Of a stretch of DNA of 42,584 nt, positions 8,391 through 17,454 are shown piece by piece. The stretch is from contig CALZRA010000005.1 in assembly GCA_945828345.1 (NCBI GenBank), positions 1 through 42,584 of the forward strand. Direction: 5' to 3'. This DNA comes from an uncultured Bacteroidales bacterium (GTDB lineage: Bacteria; Bacteroidota; Bacteroidia; Bacteroidales; Bacteroidaceae). The position numbers and the translations under genes are program-made. Within the stretch, counting starts at the first letter, position 1. The number at the start of each line of letters is the position of its first letter. A model generated the notes under the pieces. That model made no database searches, was not told where the DNA came from, and saw only the letters and a program-made list of their open reading frames with translations.

Positions 8391-8459
8391 GGCGGGTTGT
8401 GGTTGGGTTGGGATAGGTTATCGGGGCAAAGGTATGTATTATCGGCGAAATTTGCTACT

Positions 8460-11400
8460 TCAGTTGGTAAAAAAATCCCCTTCGAAGGTGTGGCAGGTGG
8501 CTATCAGGTCGCGGTAAATGTCGCTTTCGGCCAGCAGGCGGGGGTTGCCTATCAGGAAGAACTGCTTGCGGGCGCGAGTGACGGCCACGTTGAGCTTGCG
8601 GTCGACGGCCACGCCGTCTACGCTGTTTACCTCCGAGAGCAGCTGCATCTGGTAGGGCTGCGACACGGTGGTGCTGAACAGGATGCAGTCGCGCTGGCTC
8701 CCCTGGTAACATTCGACGGTGTCGATGGTGACCGCTTCGGCACAGGCCAGGCCGCGCCGGCGCAGCATGCTGCGGATACAGGCTATCTGGCTGCGGAAGG
8801 GCACGATGATGCCGATGGCCTGTTCGGGCCGGAAGCCGGCCTGCGGTTGTGTGGCGGAGAGGCTGACGAGGGCTTCGACCACGCGGGCGGCCACCAGGGC
8901 TTCGGGCTCGTTGGCCCGCAGGTTCTCGCGGTTGCCGTCGGTCACGACGGGAAGGAAGCCCATGCGCGTGGCGGCCACAAACCGCTCGAAGGCGGGAAGG
9001 CCAGCTGCGGCGATGAGCTGCCCGGTCTGGTGGGGCAGGGGAACGGGCTGCAGCTGGCCGCCGTAGAAGCGGCGGTTGACAAACTGGCTGATGTCGGGGT
9101 GCATGCGTCCCTGGCGGTGGAGCATGCCGACGAACTGGCCGCGCCCGGCCTGACGCTCTAACTGGTGGAGCCGCTCGAAGAGTGAGCGGCGCACGTCGGT
9201 GAGCCCCATGTGGCGGAGCTCGTCGCTGTGGGTGGCGGTGCGCGCCTCGGGCTGCTGCACGACAGCAGGGAGCTGTTTGTGGTCGCCTATGAGGACGAAC
9301 TTGCCGATGGCATCGCGCCCCTCGGACTGCGCGCAGAGCAGGCCGAGCAGCTGCGGTTCGAGCAGCTGCGATGCCTCGTCAATCAGGGCGGCCTCAAATC
9401 GCCGCCGGCGGAACAGTGCCTGGCTGCCGGTCAGCGTGATGACTGTGCCCACCACGATGGGCACACTGTCGGCCAGCTGCTGTGCCTGACTGCGCCTTGA
9501 CAGGGAGGCGGCGCGGACGGAGAGCAGGCGGGGGCGGTGGGCCGGCGCGCAAGTGGCGGCGTGGCCCAGGCGCAGGTAGTCGAAGGGCAGTTCCCGGGCC
9601 AGCGTGTCGAGCATGGCGCAGATTTCGTCGACGGCGCGGTTGGTGTAGGCCGTGAGGAGCAGTGCGCCGTAGGGTTGTCCGGCGGCGGTGCGCGCGGCGC
9701 GTTCGAGTAGGTATTCGTGGACCATGCTGCGCAGGGCCAGGTTGGTCTTGCCCGTGCCGGGCGGGCCTACGAGTAGGTAGTAGTCGCGGGCTTGCTTGGC
9801 TTGCAGCACGATGTGGCTCACGGTTTCGGGCCAGGTGCCCCGCAGCTGGCGTGTGGTGTCGGCTTCGGGCGCGCGGCGGGCCAGCAGGAGTTCGCGTCGC
9901 GTGGGGGTGGCCGTGAGCAGGGCGAAGAGGTTCTGCACCTGCTGCATGGCGGGGCTGTCGGTGGCATCGTGCTCCACGGCGTAGAGCTTCTGGCGGTCGA
10001 AGAGGAGGGGGTTGCGCTGCCGGTAGGCCAGCTCGATGCTGAGCGAGGCGGGGCTGATGTGGGTCACGGTGCCGCGCAGCAGCTGCCGGTTGGTGACGTT
10101 GGCCCCGGGGTCGCCGGCCTCGTAGAGCTGCACCATTTCGCCCGCGTTGAAGTTGGGTATGAAGTCGCCGTCGTCGCCGGGCAGGCTGAAGTGGACCGCT
10201 GTGACGGCTCCCTGGCTGTCGGTGTCGGTGCGCTCGAGGCGCAGGTGGCGGAGCAGGTTGCCGGCCAGCAGCTTGGTGCGCGTGTCGGCGGTCCAGGTGG
10301 CGGCAAAGCCGCGCACTGAGTCGGGACGGTTGTCGCTGGTCTTGGTCAGGAAGAGTTCGCCGAAGGTGAAGCGGACGAAGGCCGTGAAGTAGTCGCGCAG
10401 GCGGCTGTCGGCTTGCAGCTCCTGGAGCGGCTGTGTCACGGCTTCGATTTGGGGCAGGAGATATTGGCTGTAGAGCTTGCCCCGTAGGTTGTACTGGTTG
10501 AGCCGCTGGGGGATGAGCAGGGGGAGGATGCGCCCGAACTCGCCCTGGGCCAGGCGGCGTAGGAGGCAGACGATGCCATTGCGCAGGTTGAGGGTCTGGC
10601 GTATGGCGGCTGCCGAACGGCGTTCGTTGAAGAAGAGTGGGTAGGCGGAGTAGAAGAGGTAGGTCTGCAGGTCGTTCCAGTCGAGGTTGAAGTTGCGGCG
10701 CAGCATTTCGCCGTAGAGCGACATCTGCATGAGGTGGGCGGCCTTGGGCTGGGGGTGTTCCAGTCGCCAGGTGTCGGCCTTGCCGCTCTTGAGTTCGAGC
10801 ACGCGGCGGCGGTCGGCGGTCATCACGTCGAGCCGTCCGCGCAGGCCCAGCGTGGGGCAGATGAAGGAGGGTTCGAGAATGGCCTGGCCGGGGACGATGC
10901 CCACGTCGTCGGCGGGGAAACGTTCGGCCACGGAGCGGTTGATGTGGTGGAACTGGCGGCGGGCTTCATCGAAGAAGCTGGCGGGCACGGCCTCGTCGGG
11001 CAGGCTGGCGTAGAGGAGCACGTTGTCGCGGAAGCTGCGGAGGGCCGAGGCCTCGAAGGTGGCCTGGCTGCCTTCGTTGATGCAGTCGTCCATGAACTGG
11101 TTGGCCATGTTGCCGAGGAGGATGTGGGGATTGGGCTGTGCGGGCCGGAAGGCGTCGATGAGGTAGTTGAGAGGGGAGTGGCCGTAGGGTTTCAGGCAGT
11201 TGGTGAGGGCGGTGACGTCGATGAGGTAGTCGGGTTCGAGGATGGCCATGTAGACCTGCAGCGTCTGTGGTGTGCCGCTGGCGGGAACGGCATCGAGCAG
11301 CATGACGTTGGCCCCTTCGCTGAGGTAGCGCGTGTGTGGCCGCTCGTCGGGGGCGGTGCCCTCGGCTTCGAAGAAGACGATGTGGAAGGGCCGCTCGTGG

Positions 11401-11837
11401 CCGTCGAGGAGGCAGTCGAAGCTGTGGTCTGAGCTGATGTGGAGGACCACGCCGCGTAGGGCCTTTCCCGCACAGCTGCCGGCTGCCTTGACACGCAGCG
11501 GCCTGATGTGTTGGGGTAGGGTGGGGGGTACGGGGTGGCCGTAGACCTGCATCACGAAGTGGCAGAGGTCGGCCAGGTCGGCTTCCTCGGCTTCGGGGGA
11601 CGGGCGGTAGTCCTCGTGGAGTACGCGCCGGGCGTGTTGCCTGAAGCGGTCGGCGGGGCGGTGGTCGATGTGGAGGTGGCGGCACACGGCTACCAACCGC
11701 GAGAACAGGGTAGCGTAGTCGCTCCTGAAGTCTTCTGACTGCTCTATACAGATGCGGCGGAGCAGGCCCCACAGGCGGGCGTAGCGTATGCGGGGTTCGC
11801 CGGGCAGCCGGCTGATTTGCAGCAGTTCGTCGTACAT
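8460..11837 (-). CDS. Dna2-like PD-(D/E)XK nuclease fused to SF1B helicase
   Basis: The 1125-residue protein joins a Cas4/Dna2-type nuclease to a superfamily 1 helicase. The nuclease core appears as GRLD (334-337, Asp337) followed by LELKSGK (347-353, E348 and K350). The helicase has Walker A GPPGTGKT (691-698), Walker B IDEAS (D820, E821), motif III GDHKQLP (851-857), an RMHPDISQF segment (911-919), motif V TVECYQGSQRD (1040-1050) and motif VI NVAVTRARK (1083-1091). These are the AAA_11/AAA_12 or Upf1/Dna2 type motifs. The CX2CX5C iron-sulphur cysteines of eukaryotic Dna2 are not seen around the nuclease. A role in end resection, replication-fork repair or defence is possible but not shown. 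Neighbours are unrelated genes. Confidence 0.85.
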   Translation of the reverse strand: MYDELLQISRLPGEPRIRYARLWGLLRRICIEQSEDFRSDYATLFSRLVAVCRHLHIDHRPADRFRQHARRVLHEDYRPSPEAEEADLADLCHFVMQVYGHPVPPTLPQHIRPLRVKAAGSCAGKALRGVVLHISSDHSFDCLLDGHERPFHIVFFEAEGTAPDERPHTRYLSEGANVMLLDAVPASGTPQTLQVYMAILEPDYLIDVTALTNCLKPYGHSPLNYLIDAFRPAQPNPHILLGNMANQFMDDCINEGSQATFEASALRSFRDNVLLYASLPDEAVPASFFDEARRQFHHINRSVAERFPADDVGIVPGQAILEPSFICPTLGLRGRLDVMTADRRRVLELKSGKADTWRLEHPQPKAAHLMQMSLYGEMLRRNFNLDWNDLQTYLFYSAYPLFFNERRSAAAIRQTLNLRNGIVCLLRRLAQGEFGRILPLLIPQRLNQYNLRGKLYSQYLLPQIEAVTQPLQELQADSRLRDYFTAFVRFTFGELFLTKTSDNRPDSVRGFAATWTADTRTKLLAGNLLRHLRLERTDTDSQGAVTAVHFSLPGDDGDFIPNFNAGEMVQLYEAGDPGANVTNRQLLRGTVTHISPASLSIELAYRQRNPLLFDRQKLYAVEHDATDSPAMQQVQNLFALLTATPTRRELLLARRAPEADTTRQLRGTWPETVSHIVLQAKQARDYYLLVGPPGTGKTNLALRSMVHEYLLERAARTAAGQPYGALLLTAYTNRAVDEICAMLDTLARELPFDYLRLGHAATCAPAHRPRLLSVRAASLSRRSQAQQLADSVPIVVGTVITLTGSQALFRRRRFEAALIDEASQLLEPQLLGLLCAQSEGRDAIGKFVLIGDHKQLPAVVQQPEARTATHSDELRHMGLTDVRRSLFERLHQLERQAGRGQFVGMLHRQGRMHPDISQFVNRRFYGGQLQPVPLPHQTGQLIAAAGLPAFERFVAATRMGFLPVVTDGNRENLRANEPEALVAARVVEALVSLSATQPQAGFRPEQAIGIIVPFRSQIACIRSMLRRRGLACAEAVTIDTVECYQGSQRDCILFSTTVSQPYQMQLLSEVNSVDGVAVDRKLNVAVTRARKQFFLIGNPRLLAESDIYRDLIATCHTFEGDFFTN

Positions 11838-11868
11838 GGCGCGGGGCTTTGGGTTAAGAGAGGTTGCT

Positions 11869-11980
11869 GGGGGATAAGGGTTATGAGAGATAAGGTTATG
11901 AGGCTATCAAGTTACTAACTGAGCGTTGGGATTCTCCAGCCTCACAAACGGTAATCTTATAACCTCATAACCTTATCCCC
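11869..11980. repeat. GGTTATRA inverted-repeat element, copy C
   Basis: The 25 bases at 11879-11903 are identical to 30123-30147 of copy B. The right arm (about 11957-11980) carries ttataacctcataacc and pairs with the left. The centre (gttactaactgagcg) resembles attactatttgagtg of copy B. The element fills the gap between the mltF-like stop and the nuclease-helicase start. Confidence 0.7.
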
Positions 11981-12004
11981 AAAAATCTAAAAGGAAATAG
12001 CGGC

Positions 12005-13267
12005 TCACTGCCTGGTTTCCTTCATTTCCTCTGGTGTCAGGATTTTGTGTTCGCGGCTGTAGCGGTTCTTCTTGTGCGGCTGTCGCTCGTTGCCCCCGTG
12101 GCGTGCTGCGGCAGCCGATTCGGGCAGGGGCGTTCCGGCGGGCGAGGTGATGGAGCGCACGTCACCGCCATACTGCTTCCAGCGCAGCATGATGTTCTCT
12201 ACATAGTTGAAAGTCTCGTTGCCGATCATGTAGCCGTGGCGCACGACGGGGTCGCGGTAGTAGCGGGCGTTGCTCAGTCCCTTCACGTAGTGGCCCACAT
12301 CGGCCCAGCGGTGAGGGTCGCCGCCGTGCTTGCGGGCCAGGGCCTGGGCATCGTTGATGTGGCCCACGCCGCCGTTGTAGGAGGCCAGCACGAACTTGAC
12401 CCGTTCCTCGGGGTCGCGGATGTCGGTGAAGTGGCCTTGTAGCTCACAGATGTAGCGTGCCGCAGCCTCCATGTTGGGCGCAGCCTCGAAGATGCGCTCA
12501 GCGGGCAGGTTGAGGTGGCGCGCGGTGGCGGGCATAATCTGCATGAGCCCCTTGGCTCCGGCCCACGAAACAGCGTTCGGGTCGAAGCCCGACTCCTGGT
12601 AACACTGGGCCGCGATGAGACGCCAGTCCCAGCCGGTGGTGTGGGCCGCCTGCCGGAAGAGGTTGTCGTAGGTGGAGATGATGCCCTTCTCGCGCGAGAT
12701 GAAGGGGGCGCGCACCGTGCGGCGCACCGTTTGACGATGTTCGAGCCGGCTGCGTTCCTGCTTCGCCACGTTCAGTTCGATGTCCGCTGCGTACCACTCG
12801 TTCAGTGCCTCGGCCAGGTCGTCTTCCTCCTGCCTGACGGCCCAGGAGGTGTGCTTCTGGCCGTTGGCGGCTCCCGCTGTCTGGAGCTGCTGTGTCTGGC
12901 AGAGTGCGTCGGGGAGCTGGAGGGCTGCCACGTCGGCCTCGCCCGACTTCAGCTGCTGCACCACTTCGGTGGTGTCGTTACACAGCAACACGCGCACGGC
13001 CACGCCCAGTGTCGAGGCGAAGTGTTCGGCCAGGGCGTACTGCACCCCCATGGGCGCGCCCTGATAGTCGAAGTAGGTGTCGGGCCCGCTTACGGTGGTC
13101 ACGATGAGCTCGCCCGAGTCGATAATGCGCTGGAGATTCGGCCCGGTGTGGTTCTTGGCTTTGGCGAAGGCTCCATTGCGGGCCACAGCCGTTTGTGGCT
13201 CTCGCTGCCTGCATCCGCCGGCGGCGAGTAGCAGGCCCAGCAACAGGGAGGTGAGTGCGGTTTTCAT
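12005..13267 (-). CDS. MltF-like lytic transglycosylase lipoprotein with shortened sensor domain
   Basis: This is a 420-residue lipoprotein that cleaves peptidoglycan glycan strands. The signal sequence ends in AAGGC with lipid-modified Cys19. Residues about 45-145 match the first lobe of a periplasmic solute-binding domain (TYFDYQGAPMGVQYALAEHF, LKSGEADVAALQ). The C-terminal SLT domain has the catalytic Glu225 in CYQESGFDPNAVSWAGAKG, then LMQIMPATA and the ASYNGGVGHI motif. Typical MltF-type proteins carry a complete two-lobe sensor; here the second lobe seems largely absent before SWAVRQEEDDLAEALNEWY. A basic, low-complexity tail follows the SLT domain. The gene follows prfA by 50 bp and may share its transcript. 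Confidence 0.85.
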   Translation of the reverse strand: MKTALTSLLLGLLLAAGGCRQREPQTAVARNGAFAKAKNHTGPNLQRIIDSGELIVTTVSGPDTYFDYQGAPMGVQYALAEHFASTLGVAVRVLLCNDTTEVVQQLKSGEADVAALQLPDALCQTQQLQTAGAANGQKHTSWAVRQEEDDLAEALNEWYAADIELNVAKQERSRLEHRQTVRRTVRAPFISREKGIISTYDNLFRQAAHTTGWDWRLIAAQCYQESGFDPNAVSWAGAKGLMQIMPATARHLNLPAERIFEAAPNMEAAARYICELQGHFTDIRDPEERVKFVLASYNGGVGHINDAQALARKHGGDPHRWADVGHYVKGLSNARYYRDPVVRHGYMIGNETFNYVENIMLRWKQYGGDVRSITSPAGTPLPESAAAARHGGNERQPHKKNRYSREHKILTPEEMKETRQ

Positions 13268-13317
13268 GAGGCTGGCTACTTGGGGACGCGCCGGCGGAAG
13301 CCCGCGCGCAGCGAAGG

Positions 13318-14430
13318 CTACATTTCAGCCTCCTTCAGGCGTTCGGCGTTTTCGGCCACTATCAGGTGGTCGATGCAATCTTGGATGTCGCCGTCCATGA
13401 ACGCCTGCAGGTTATAGATGGTGTAGTTGATGCGGTGGTCGGTGATGCGGCCTTGCGGATAGTTGTAGGTGCGGATCTTGGCCGAGCGGTCGCCGGTCGA
13501 GACCAGCGTCTTGCGGCGCGAGGCGATGTCGTCGACATACTTCTGGTGTTCGCGGTCGTAGATGAAGGTGCGCAGGCGGGCCAGGGCGCGCTCTTTGTTT
13601 TTAGGCTGGTCGCGCGTTTCGGTACACTCGATGAGGATTTCCTCGACGACTCCCGTGTTGGGATTCTTCCAGTTGTAGCGCAGGCGCACGCCCGACTCTA
13701 CCTTGTTCACGTTCTGTCCGCCGGCACCGCTGGAGCGGAAGGTGTCCCACTTGATTTCGCCTTCGTTGATCACCACGTCGAAAGCCTCGGCTTCGGGCAG
13801 CACCGCCACGGTGGCCGCCGAGGTGTGTACGCGTCCCTGCGTTTCGGTGGCAGGCACGCGTTGCACGCGGTGAACGCCGCTTTCGTACTTGAGTGTGCCA
13901 TACACGTCGGCCCCGGTCACCGAACATACGATTTCCTTGAAGCCGCCCGCTGCGCCCTCACTGGCACTCGACACTTCCAGCCGCCAGCCCTTGCGTTCGC
14001 AGTATTTGGTGTACATGCGGAACAGGTCACCGGCAAAGAGGGCGGCTTCATCGCCCCCCGTGCCGCCACGGATTTCGAGTATGGCGTTCTTGCCGTCCTC
14101 GGGGTCCTTGGGCACCAGCATGAGCTTGATGCGCTCTTCGAGTTCGGGAATGCGCCGTTCGCAGGCAGCCGCCTCCTCGCGCGCCATCTCCTTCATTTCG
14201 GGGTCGTCCTCGCTGAGCAGTATCAGCTTGCTCTCGTCGAGGTTGGCCAGCGTGTCGGCATACTCCTTGCGGGCGGCCATGAGATCTTCCAGGTCTTTGT
14301 ATTCCTTGGTCAGCCGCACGTAGCGGGGCTGGTCGGCAATGACCGAGGGGTCGGTGATGAGGGTTGAAACCTCCTCGAAGCGGGCTTGCAGTCCGTCGAG
14401 CTTTTCCAACAGCGTGTTGTTGTCAGCCAT
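13318..14430 (-). CDS. prfA: Peptide chain release factor 1
   Basis: RF1 recognises UAA and UAG stop codons and triggers peptide release. The protein has 370 residues, close to the usual 355-370. The codon-recognition tripeptide PAT (193-195, in RVPATETQGR) identifies RF1 rather than RF2, which has SPF. The catalytic GGQ loop is present (SSGAGGQNVNKVESG, GGQ at 237-239). The frame is open five codons upstream, but MADNNTLLEKLDGLQ is the family-like start. The start codon follows the purM stop by 18 bp, so the two are probably one operon. Confidence 0.96.
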   Translation of the reverse strand: MADNNTLLEKLDGLQARFEEVSTLITDPSVIADQPRYVRLTKEYKDLEDLMAARKEYADTLANLDESKLILLSEDDPEMKEMAREEAAACERRIPELEERIKLMLVPKDPEDGKNAILEIRGGTGGDEAALFAGDLFRMYTKYCERKGWRLEVSSASEGAAGGFKEIVCSVTGADVYGTLKYESGVHRVQRVPATETQGRVHTSAATVAVLPEAEAFDVVINEGEIKWDTFRSSGAGGQNVNKVESGVRLRYNWKNPNTGVVEEILIECTETRDQPKNKERALARLRTFIYDREHQKYVDDIASRRKTLVSTGDRSAKIRTYNYPQGRITDHRINYTIYNLQAFMDGDIQDCIDHLIVAENAERLKEAEM

Positions 14431-14448
14431 TTCTCTCGCTATCAATTA

Positions 14449-15618
14449 TCAATAGTGAAACTCGCCAAACTCGCTGCGGATGGTGAGCGAGCGGGGGCCT
14501 TCCTCGATGTGGCCCACGATTTGGGCATCGATGTTGAAGCTCTTCGACAGCTCGATGACGCGCGGCGCATCGGCGGGGTCGACGTAGACTTCGAGGCGGT
14601 GGCCCATGTTGAACACCTTGTACATTTCGGCCCAGTCGGTTCCGCTCTCCTGCGCGATGGCCTTGAAGAGCGGGGGCACGGGGAACATGTTGTCTTTCAC
14701 CACGCGGCAGTTTTCGCCGACGAAGTGGAGCACCTTGGTCTGTGCACCGCCGGTGCAGTGTACCATGCCGTGGATGCGGGGGCGCATGTCGTCGAGCAGC
14801 CTCTTCACCACGGGGGCGTAGGTGCGGGTGGGCGAGAGTACCAGCTTGCCGGCGCAGAGTGGCGAGCCTTCGACGGGGTCGGTGAGCTTGTAGCTGCCGC
14901 TGTAGACGAGTTCGTCGGGCACGGCCTTGTCGTAGCTCTCGGGGTACTTCTCGGCCAGGTATTTGGCAAACACGTCGTGGCGCGCCGAGGTCAGTCCGTT
15001 GGAACCCATGCCGCCGTTGTACTCTGTCTCGTAGGTGGCCTGTCCGCTCGAAGAGAGTCCGACAATCACGTCGCCCGGACGGATGTTGGCATTGTCGATC
15101 ACGTCGCTGCGCTTCATGCGGCAGGTGACGGTCGAGTCGACAATGATGGTGCGCACGAGGTCGCCCACGTCGGCCGTTTCGCCGCCGGTGGCATAGATGC
15201 CGATGCCCATGTCGCGCATTTGGGCCAGCAGCTCGTCGGTGCCGTTGATGATGGCCGAGATGACCTCGCCCGGGATGAGCATCTTGTTGCGCCCGATGGT
15301 GGAGCTGACCAGGATGTTGTCGACCGCGCCCACACAGAGGAGGTCGTCGGTGTTCATGATGAGGGCGTCCTGTGCGATGCCCTTCCAGACGCTGAGGTCG
15401 CCCGTTTCCTTCCAGTACAGGTAGGCCAGGCTCGACTTGGTGCCTGCGCCGTCGGCGTGCATGATGTTGCAGTAGTCGGGGTCGCCGCCCAAGATGTCGG
15501 GGATGATTTTGCAGAAAGCCTGCGGGAAAATGCCTTTGTCGATGTGCTTGATGGCGTTGTGGACGTCCTCCTTCATGGCCGACACGCCGCGCATCATATA
15601 GCGTTGTTTGCTGTCCAT
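14449..15618 (-). CDS. purM: Phosphoribosylformylglycinamidine cyclo-ligase (AIR synthetase)
   Basis: PurM closes the imidazole ring in step five of purine synthesis, converting FGAM and ATP to AIR. At 389 residues it is the longer Bacteroidetes form. The ATP-binding N-terminal half shows HADGAGTKSSLAYLYW and DALIMNTDDLLCVGA. The glycine-rich segment IYATGGETADVGD and the SGQATYETEYNGGMGSNG region belong to the PurM/PurL superfamily. The C-terminal half (HGMVHCTGGAQTKVLHF) is complete. It is the upstream member of the purM-prfA pair and follows lemA by 64 bp on the same strand. Confidence 0.93.
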   Translation of the reverse strand: MDSKQRYMMRGVSAMKEDVHNAIKHIDKGIFPQAFCKIIPDILGGDPDYCNIMHADGAGTKSSLAYLYWKETGDLSVWKGIAQDALIMNTDDLLCVGAVDNILVSSTIGRNKMLIPGEVISAIINGTDELLAQMRDMGIGIYATGGETADVGDLVRTIIVDSTVTCRMKRSDVIDNANIRPGDVIVGLSSSGQATYETEYNGGMGSNGLTSARHDVFAKYLAEKYPESYDKAVPDELVYSGSYKLTDPVEGSPLCAGKLVLSPTRTYAPVVKRLLDDMRPRIHGMVHCTGGAQTKVLHFVGENCRVVKDNMFPVPPLFKAIAQESGTDWAEMYKVFNMGHRLEVYVDPADAPRVIELSKSFNIDAQIVGHIEEGPRSLTIRSEFGEFHY

Positions 15619-15682
15619 GCTAAGTTGAAATGCTGGTTAAAGTAAAATGCTCTAAGTGTCTGGTTGTGAGCTGGAATGGAGC

Positions 15683-16273
15683 TTAGAACTCTACTGACGG
15701 TGCCTTCTCGGCTCCGGCTTCGGCCTCGAAGGGCGTGCGCTTCTCGAAGCCGAAGAGTCCGGCCACGATGTTGGCGGGGAAGCTGCGTATGCCGATGTTG
15801 TATGCCTTCACCACTTCGTTGTACTGGCGGCGGCTTTCGTTGATGCGGTTTTCGGTGCCTTCAAGCTGCGCCTGCAGGTCGCGGAAGTTTTCGTTGGCCT
15901 TCAGCTCGGGATAGTTTTCGGTGATCATCAGCAGCCGTCCCAGTGCCTGTGAGAGTTCGCCTTGTGCGGCTTGCAGCTGTTTCATCTTCTCGGGTGTGAG
16001 CTCGTCGGCGTTCACCGTGAGCTGAGTGGCCTTGGCGCGGGCGGCCACCACGCTTTCGAGCGTAGTGCTTTCGTGCTTGGCATAGCCCTTCACGGTATTC
16101 ACGAGATTCGGGATGAGGTCGGCACGGCGCTGGTATTGCGACTGCACGTTGCTCCAGGCCGTGGCGGCAGCTTCGTCCTTCTGGACCAGGCCGTTGTACG
16201 ACGTCAGCGCGCCGCCTACGAGCAGCAGGACAACCACGCCAATGACAATCAGAGAGATAGTACCTTTTGACAT
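15683..16273 (-). CDS. lemA: LemA family protein
   Basis: This 196-residue protein has one N-terminal transmembrane helix (ISLIVIGVVVLLLVGGAL) with a long helical, exposed domain. The LemA signature is clear: NGLVQKDEAAATAWSNVQSQYQRRADLIPNLV and later NINESRRQYNEVVKAYN-like residues (ENRINESRRQYNEVVKAYN). LemA proteins are widespread, with a possible envelope-related role, but their activity is not established. It lies 95 bp downstream of the TPM-domain gene on the same strand. That LemA-TPM pairing is common and suggests they act together at the membrane. Confidence 0.93.
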   Translation of the reverse strand: MSKGTISLIVIGVVVLLLVGGALTSYNGLVQKDEAAATAWSNVQSQYQRRADLIPNLVNTVKGYAKHESTTLESVVAARAKATQLTVNADELTPEKMKQLQAAQGELSQALGRLLMITENYPELKANENFRDLQAQLEGTENRINESRRQYNEVVKAYNIGIRSFPANIVAGLFGFEKRTPFEAEAGAEKAPSVEF

Positions 16274-16368
16274 AAATGTAAGAGTTGTGATGTGATTTGT
16301 TCCAGTGAAAAGTCTGCGCCGGGGCGGCGGGCAGCGGGGAGTAAAACGTGTGGCGCGCAGCGTGACGC

Positions 16369-17289
16369 TCAGAACCGGCCGCCCGCACCGCCGCCGCCAA
16401 ACATGCCGCCGCCAAACGAACCGCCGAAGGAGCCGCCGAACGAAGAACCCGAAGAGCGGCGGCCGCCCAGCACGACGGGACCCATTGCGGCACCGCCAAA
16501 ATTATTGTTCTCCTCCTCTTTATATACCACCTTCTCGTGGCCGCAGCGCGGACAGCGCAGTGTCTCACAGATGCACCAGCCCGAGCGATTGGCTATCTTC
16601 ACGCGTTGGCGTTTCACCACGCGCAGGTGGGCCTGCTTGCACTTCGGACACTTTTGCTGCGCCGACAGTGCCACGAATATGAAGCCCCAGAACCCCAAGA
16701 ATATCATGGCTATACAGATGGCGAGAGCCAGAGGAACGTCCTCCTCGTCATCGGCCTCGGCTGTCAGCGACTCGTCGCCGCGAACGTAGCCGTCGATGGC
16801 CTTCATCGTTTCGCTGATGGCCGGGCCCCACTCTCCGCGCTTCAGGCGCGGCACCATCACGCGGCGTTCGATGCGGCTGCAGATGGCATCGGGCAGTGTG
16901 CCTTCCAGTCCGGTACCCGTCAGAATCTGGTAGGCGCGGTCTTCGGTGGCCAGCACGACAATCAGCCCCGAGTTCTGCTTGGCCGAACCGACACCGTACT
17001 TGCGTGTCAGCGCCATGCCGAACTCATAGGGGTCGCCGCCTTCAATCTGCTTCACGACGACCACCACCGTTTGCACCCCCTTGTCCTTTTCGAGAGCTGT
17101 CAGCAGGCTGTCGGTGCTGCTTACGGTCGCTTCGTCCAGCACGCCGTCAGGGTTGCACACATGGCGGCGGGCATCTTGGAGGTAGACCATAGGCAAGTTT
17201 TCGGCTGTCCACTTTTCGGCATTCAGCGAAAGCGGACAGAGCAGGCAGCACAGCAGCAGGAAGACTGCAAGGGAGTTTAGGTTGCGCAT
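16369..17289 (-). CDS. TPM-domain (YgcG-like) membrane protein with zinc ribbon and Gly-rich tail
   Basis: This 306-residue protein has a signal peptide (about residues 1-24). It is followed by a TPM domain whose start VCNPDGVLDEATVSSTDSLL and KQNSGLIVVLATEDRAYQ are typical. A transmembrane helix (ALAICIAMIFLGFWGFIFVAL) comes next. Then come cysteine pairs CPKC, CIC and CPRC that look like a zinc ribbon facing the cytoplasm. The tail is Ser/Gly-rich (GGSFGGSFGGGMFGGGG). TPM proteins have been linked to photosystem repair and phosphatase activity in plants; the bacterial role is unknown. It pairs with lemA downstream. Confidence 0.88.
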   Translation of the reverse strand: MRNLNSLAVFLLLCCLLCPLSLNAEKWTAENLPMVYLQDARRHVCNPDGVLDEATVSSTDSLLTALEKDKGVQTVVVVVKQIEGGDPYEFGMALTRKYGVGSAKQNSGLIVVLATEDRAYQILTGTGLEGTLPDAICSRIERRVMVPRLKRGEWGPAISETMKAIDGYVRGDESLTAEADDEEDVPLALAICIAMIFLGFWGFIFVALSAQQKCPKCKQAHLRVVKRQRVKIANRSGWCICETLRCPRCGHEKVVYKEEENNNFGGAAMGPVVLGGRRSSGSSFGGSFGGSFGGGMFGGGGAGGRF

Positions 17290-17308
17290 GAAGTTGGGGT
17301 TTTGGCTG

Positions 17309-17316
17309 CAAAGCTA
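17309..17316 (-). promoter_or_regulatory. Putative promoter -7 box of the TPM-lemA operon
   Basis: The minus strand reads TAGCTTTG, an exact TAnnTTTG match, 19 bp upstream of the start codon at 17289. If used, the leader would be only about a dozen bases long. No clear -33 box is visible. Confidence 0.45.
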
Positions 17317-17454
17317 CAAAAAAACTGTGAGCAGCGGCCCATGTGGTGGAAAAAGCTCGCCGGACACGCGGCGTTTCGGTTGCCTGCGAGGCTGCTGCGC
17401 TGGCTATAGGGTGTTGCGACTGAGGTTATGAGGGGGCAGGCGGCACGCAGAAAA

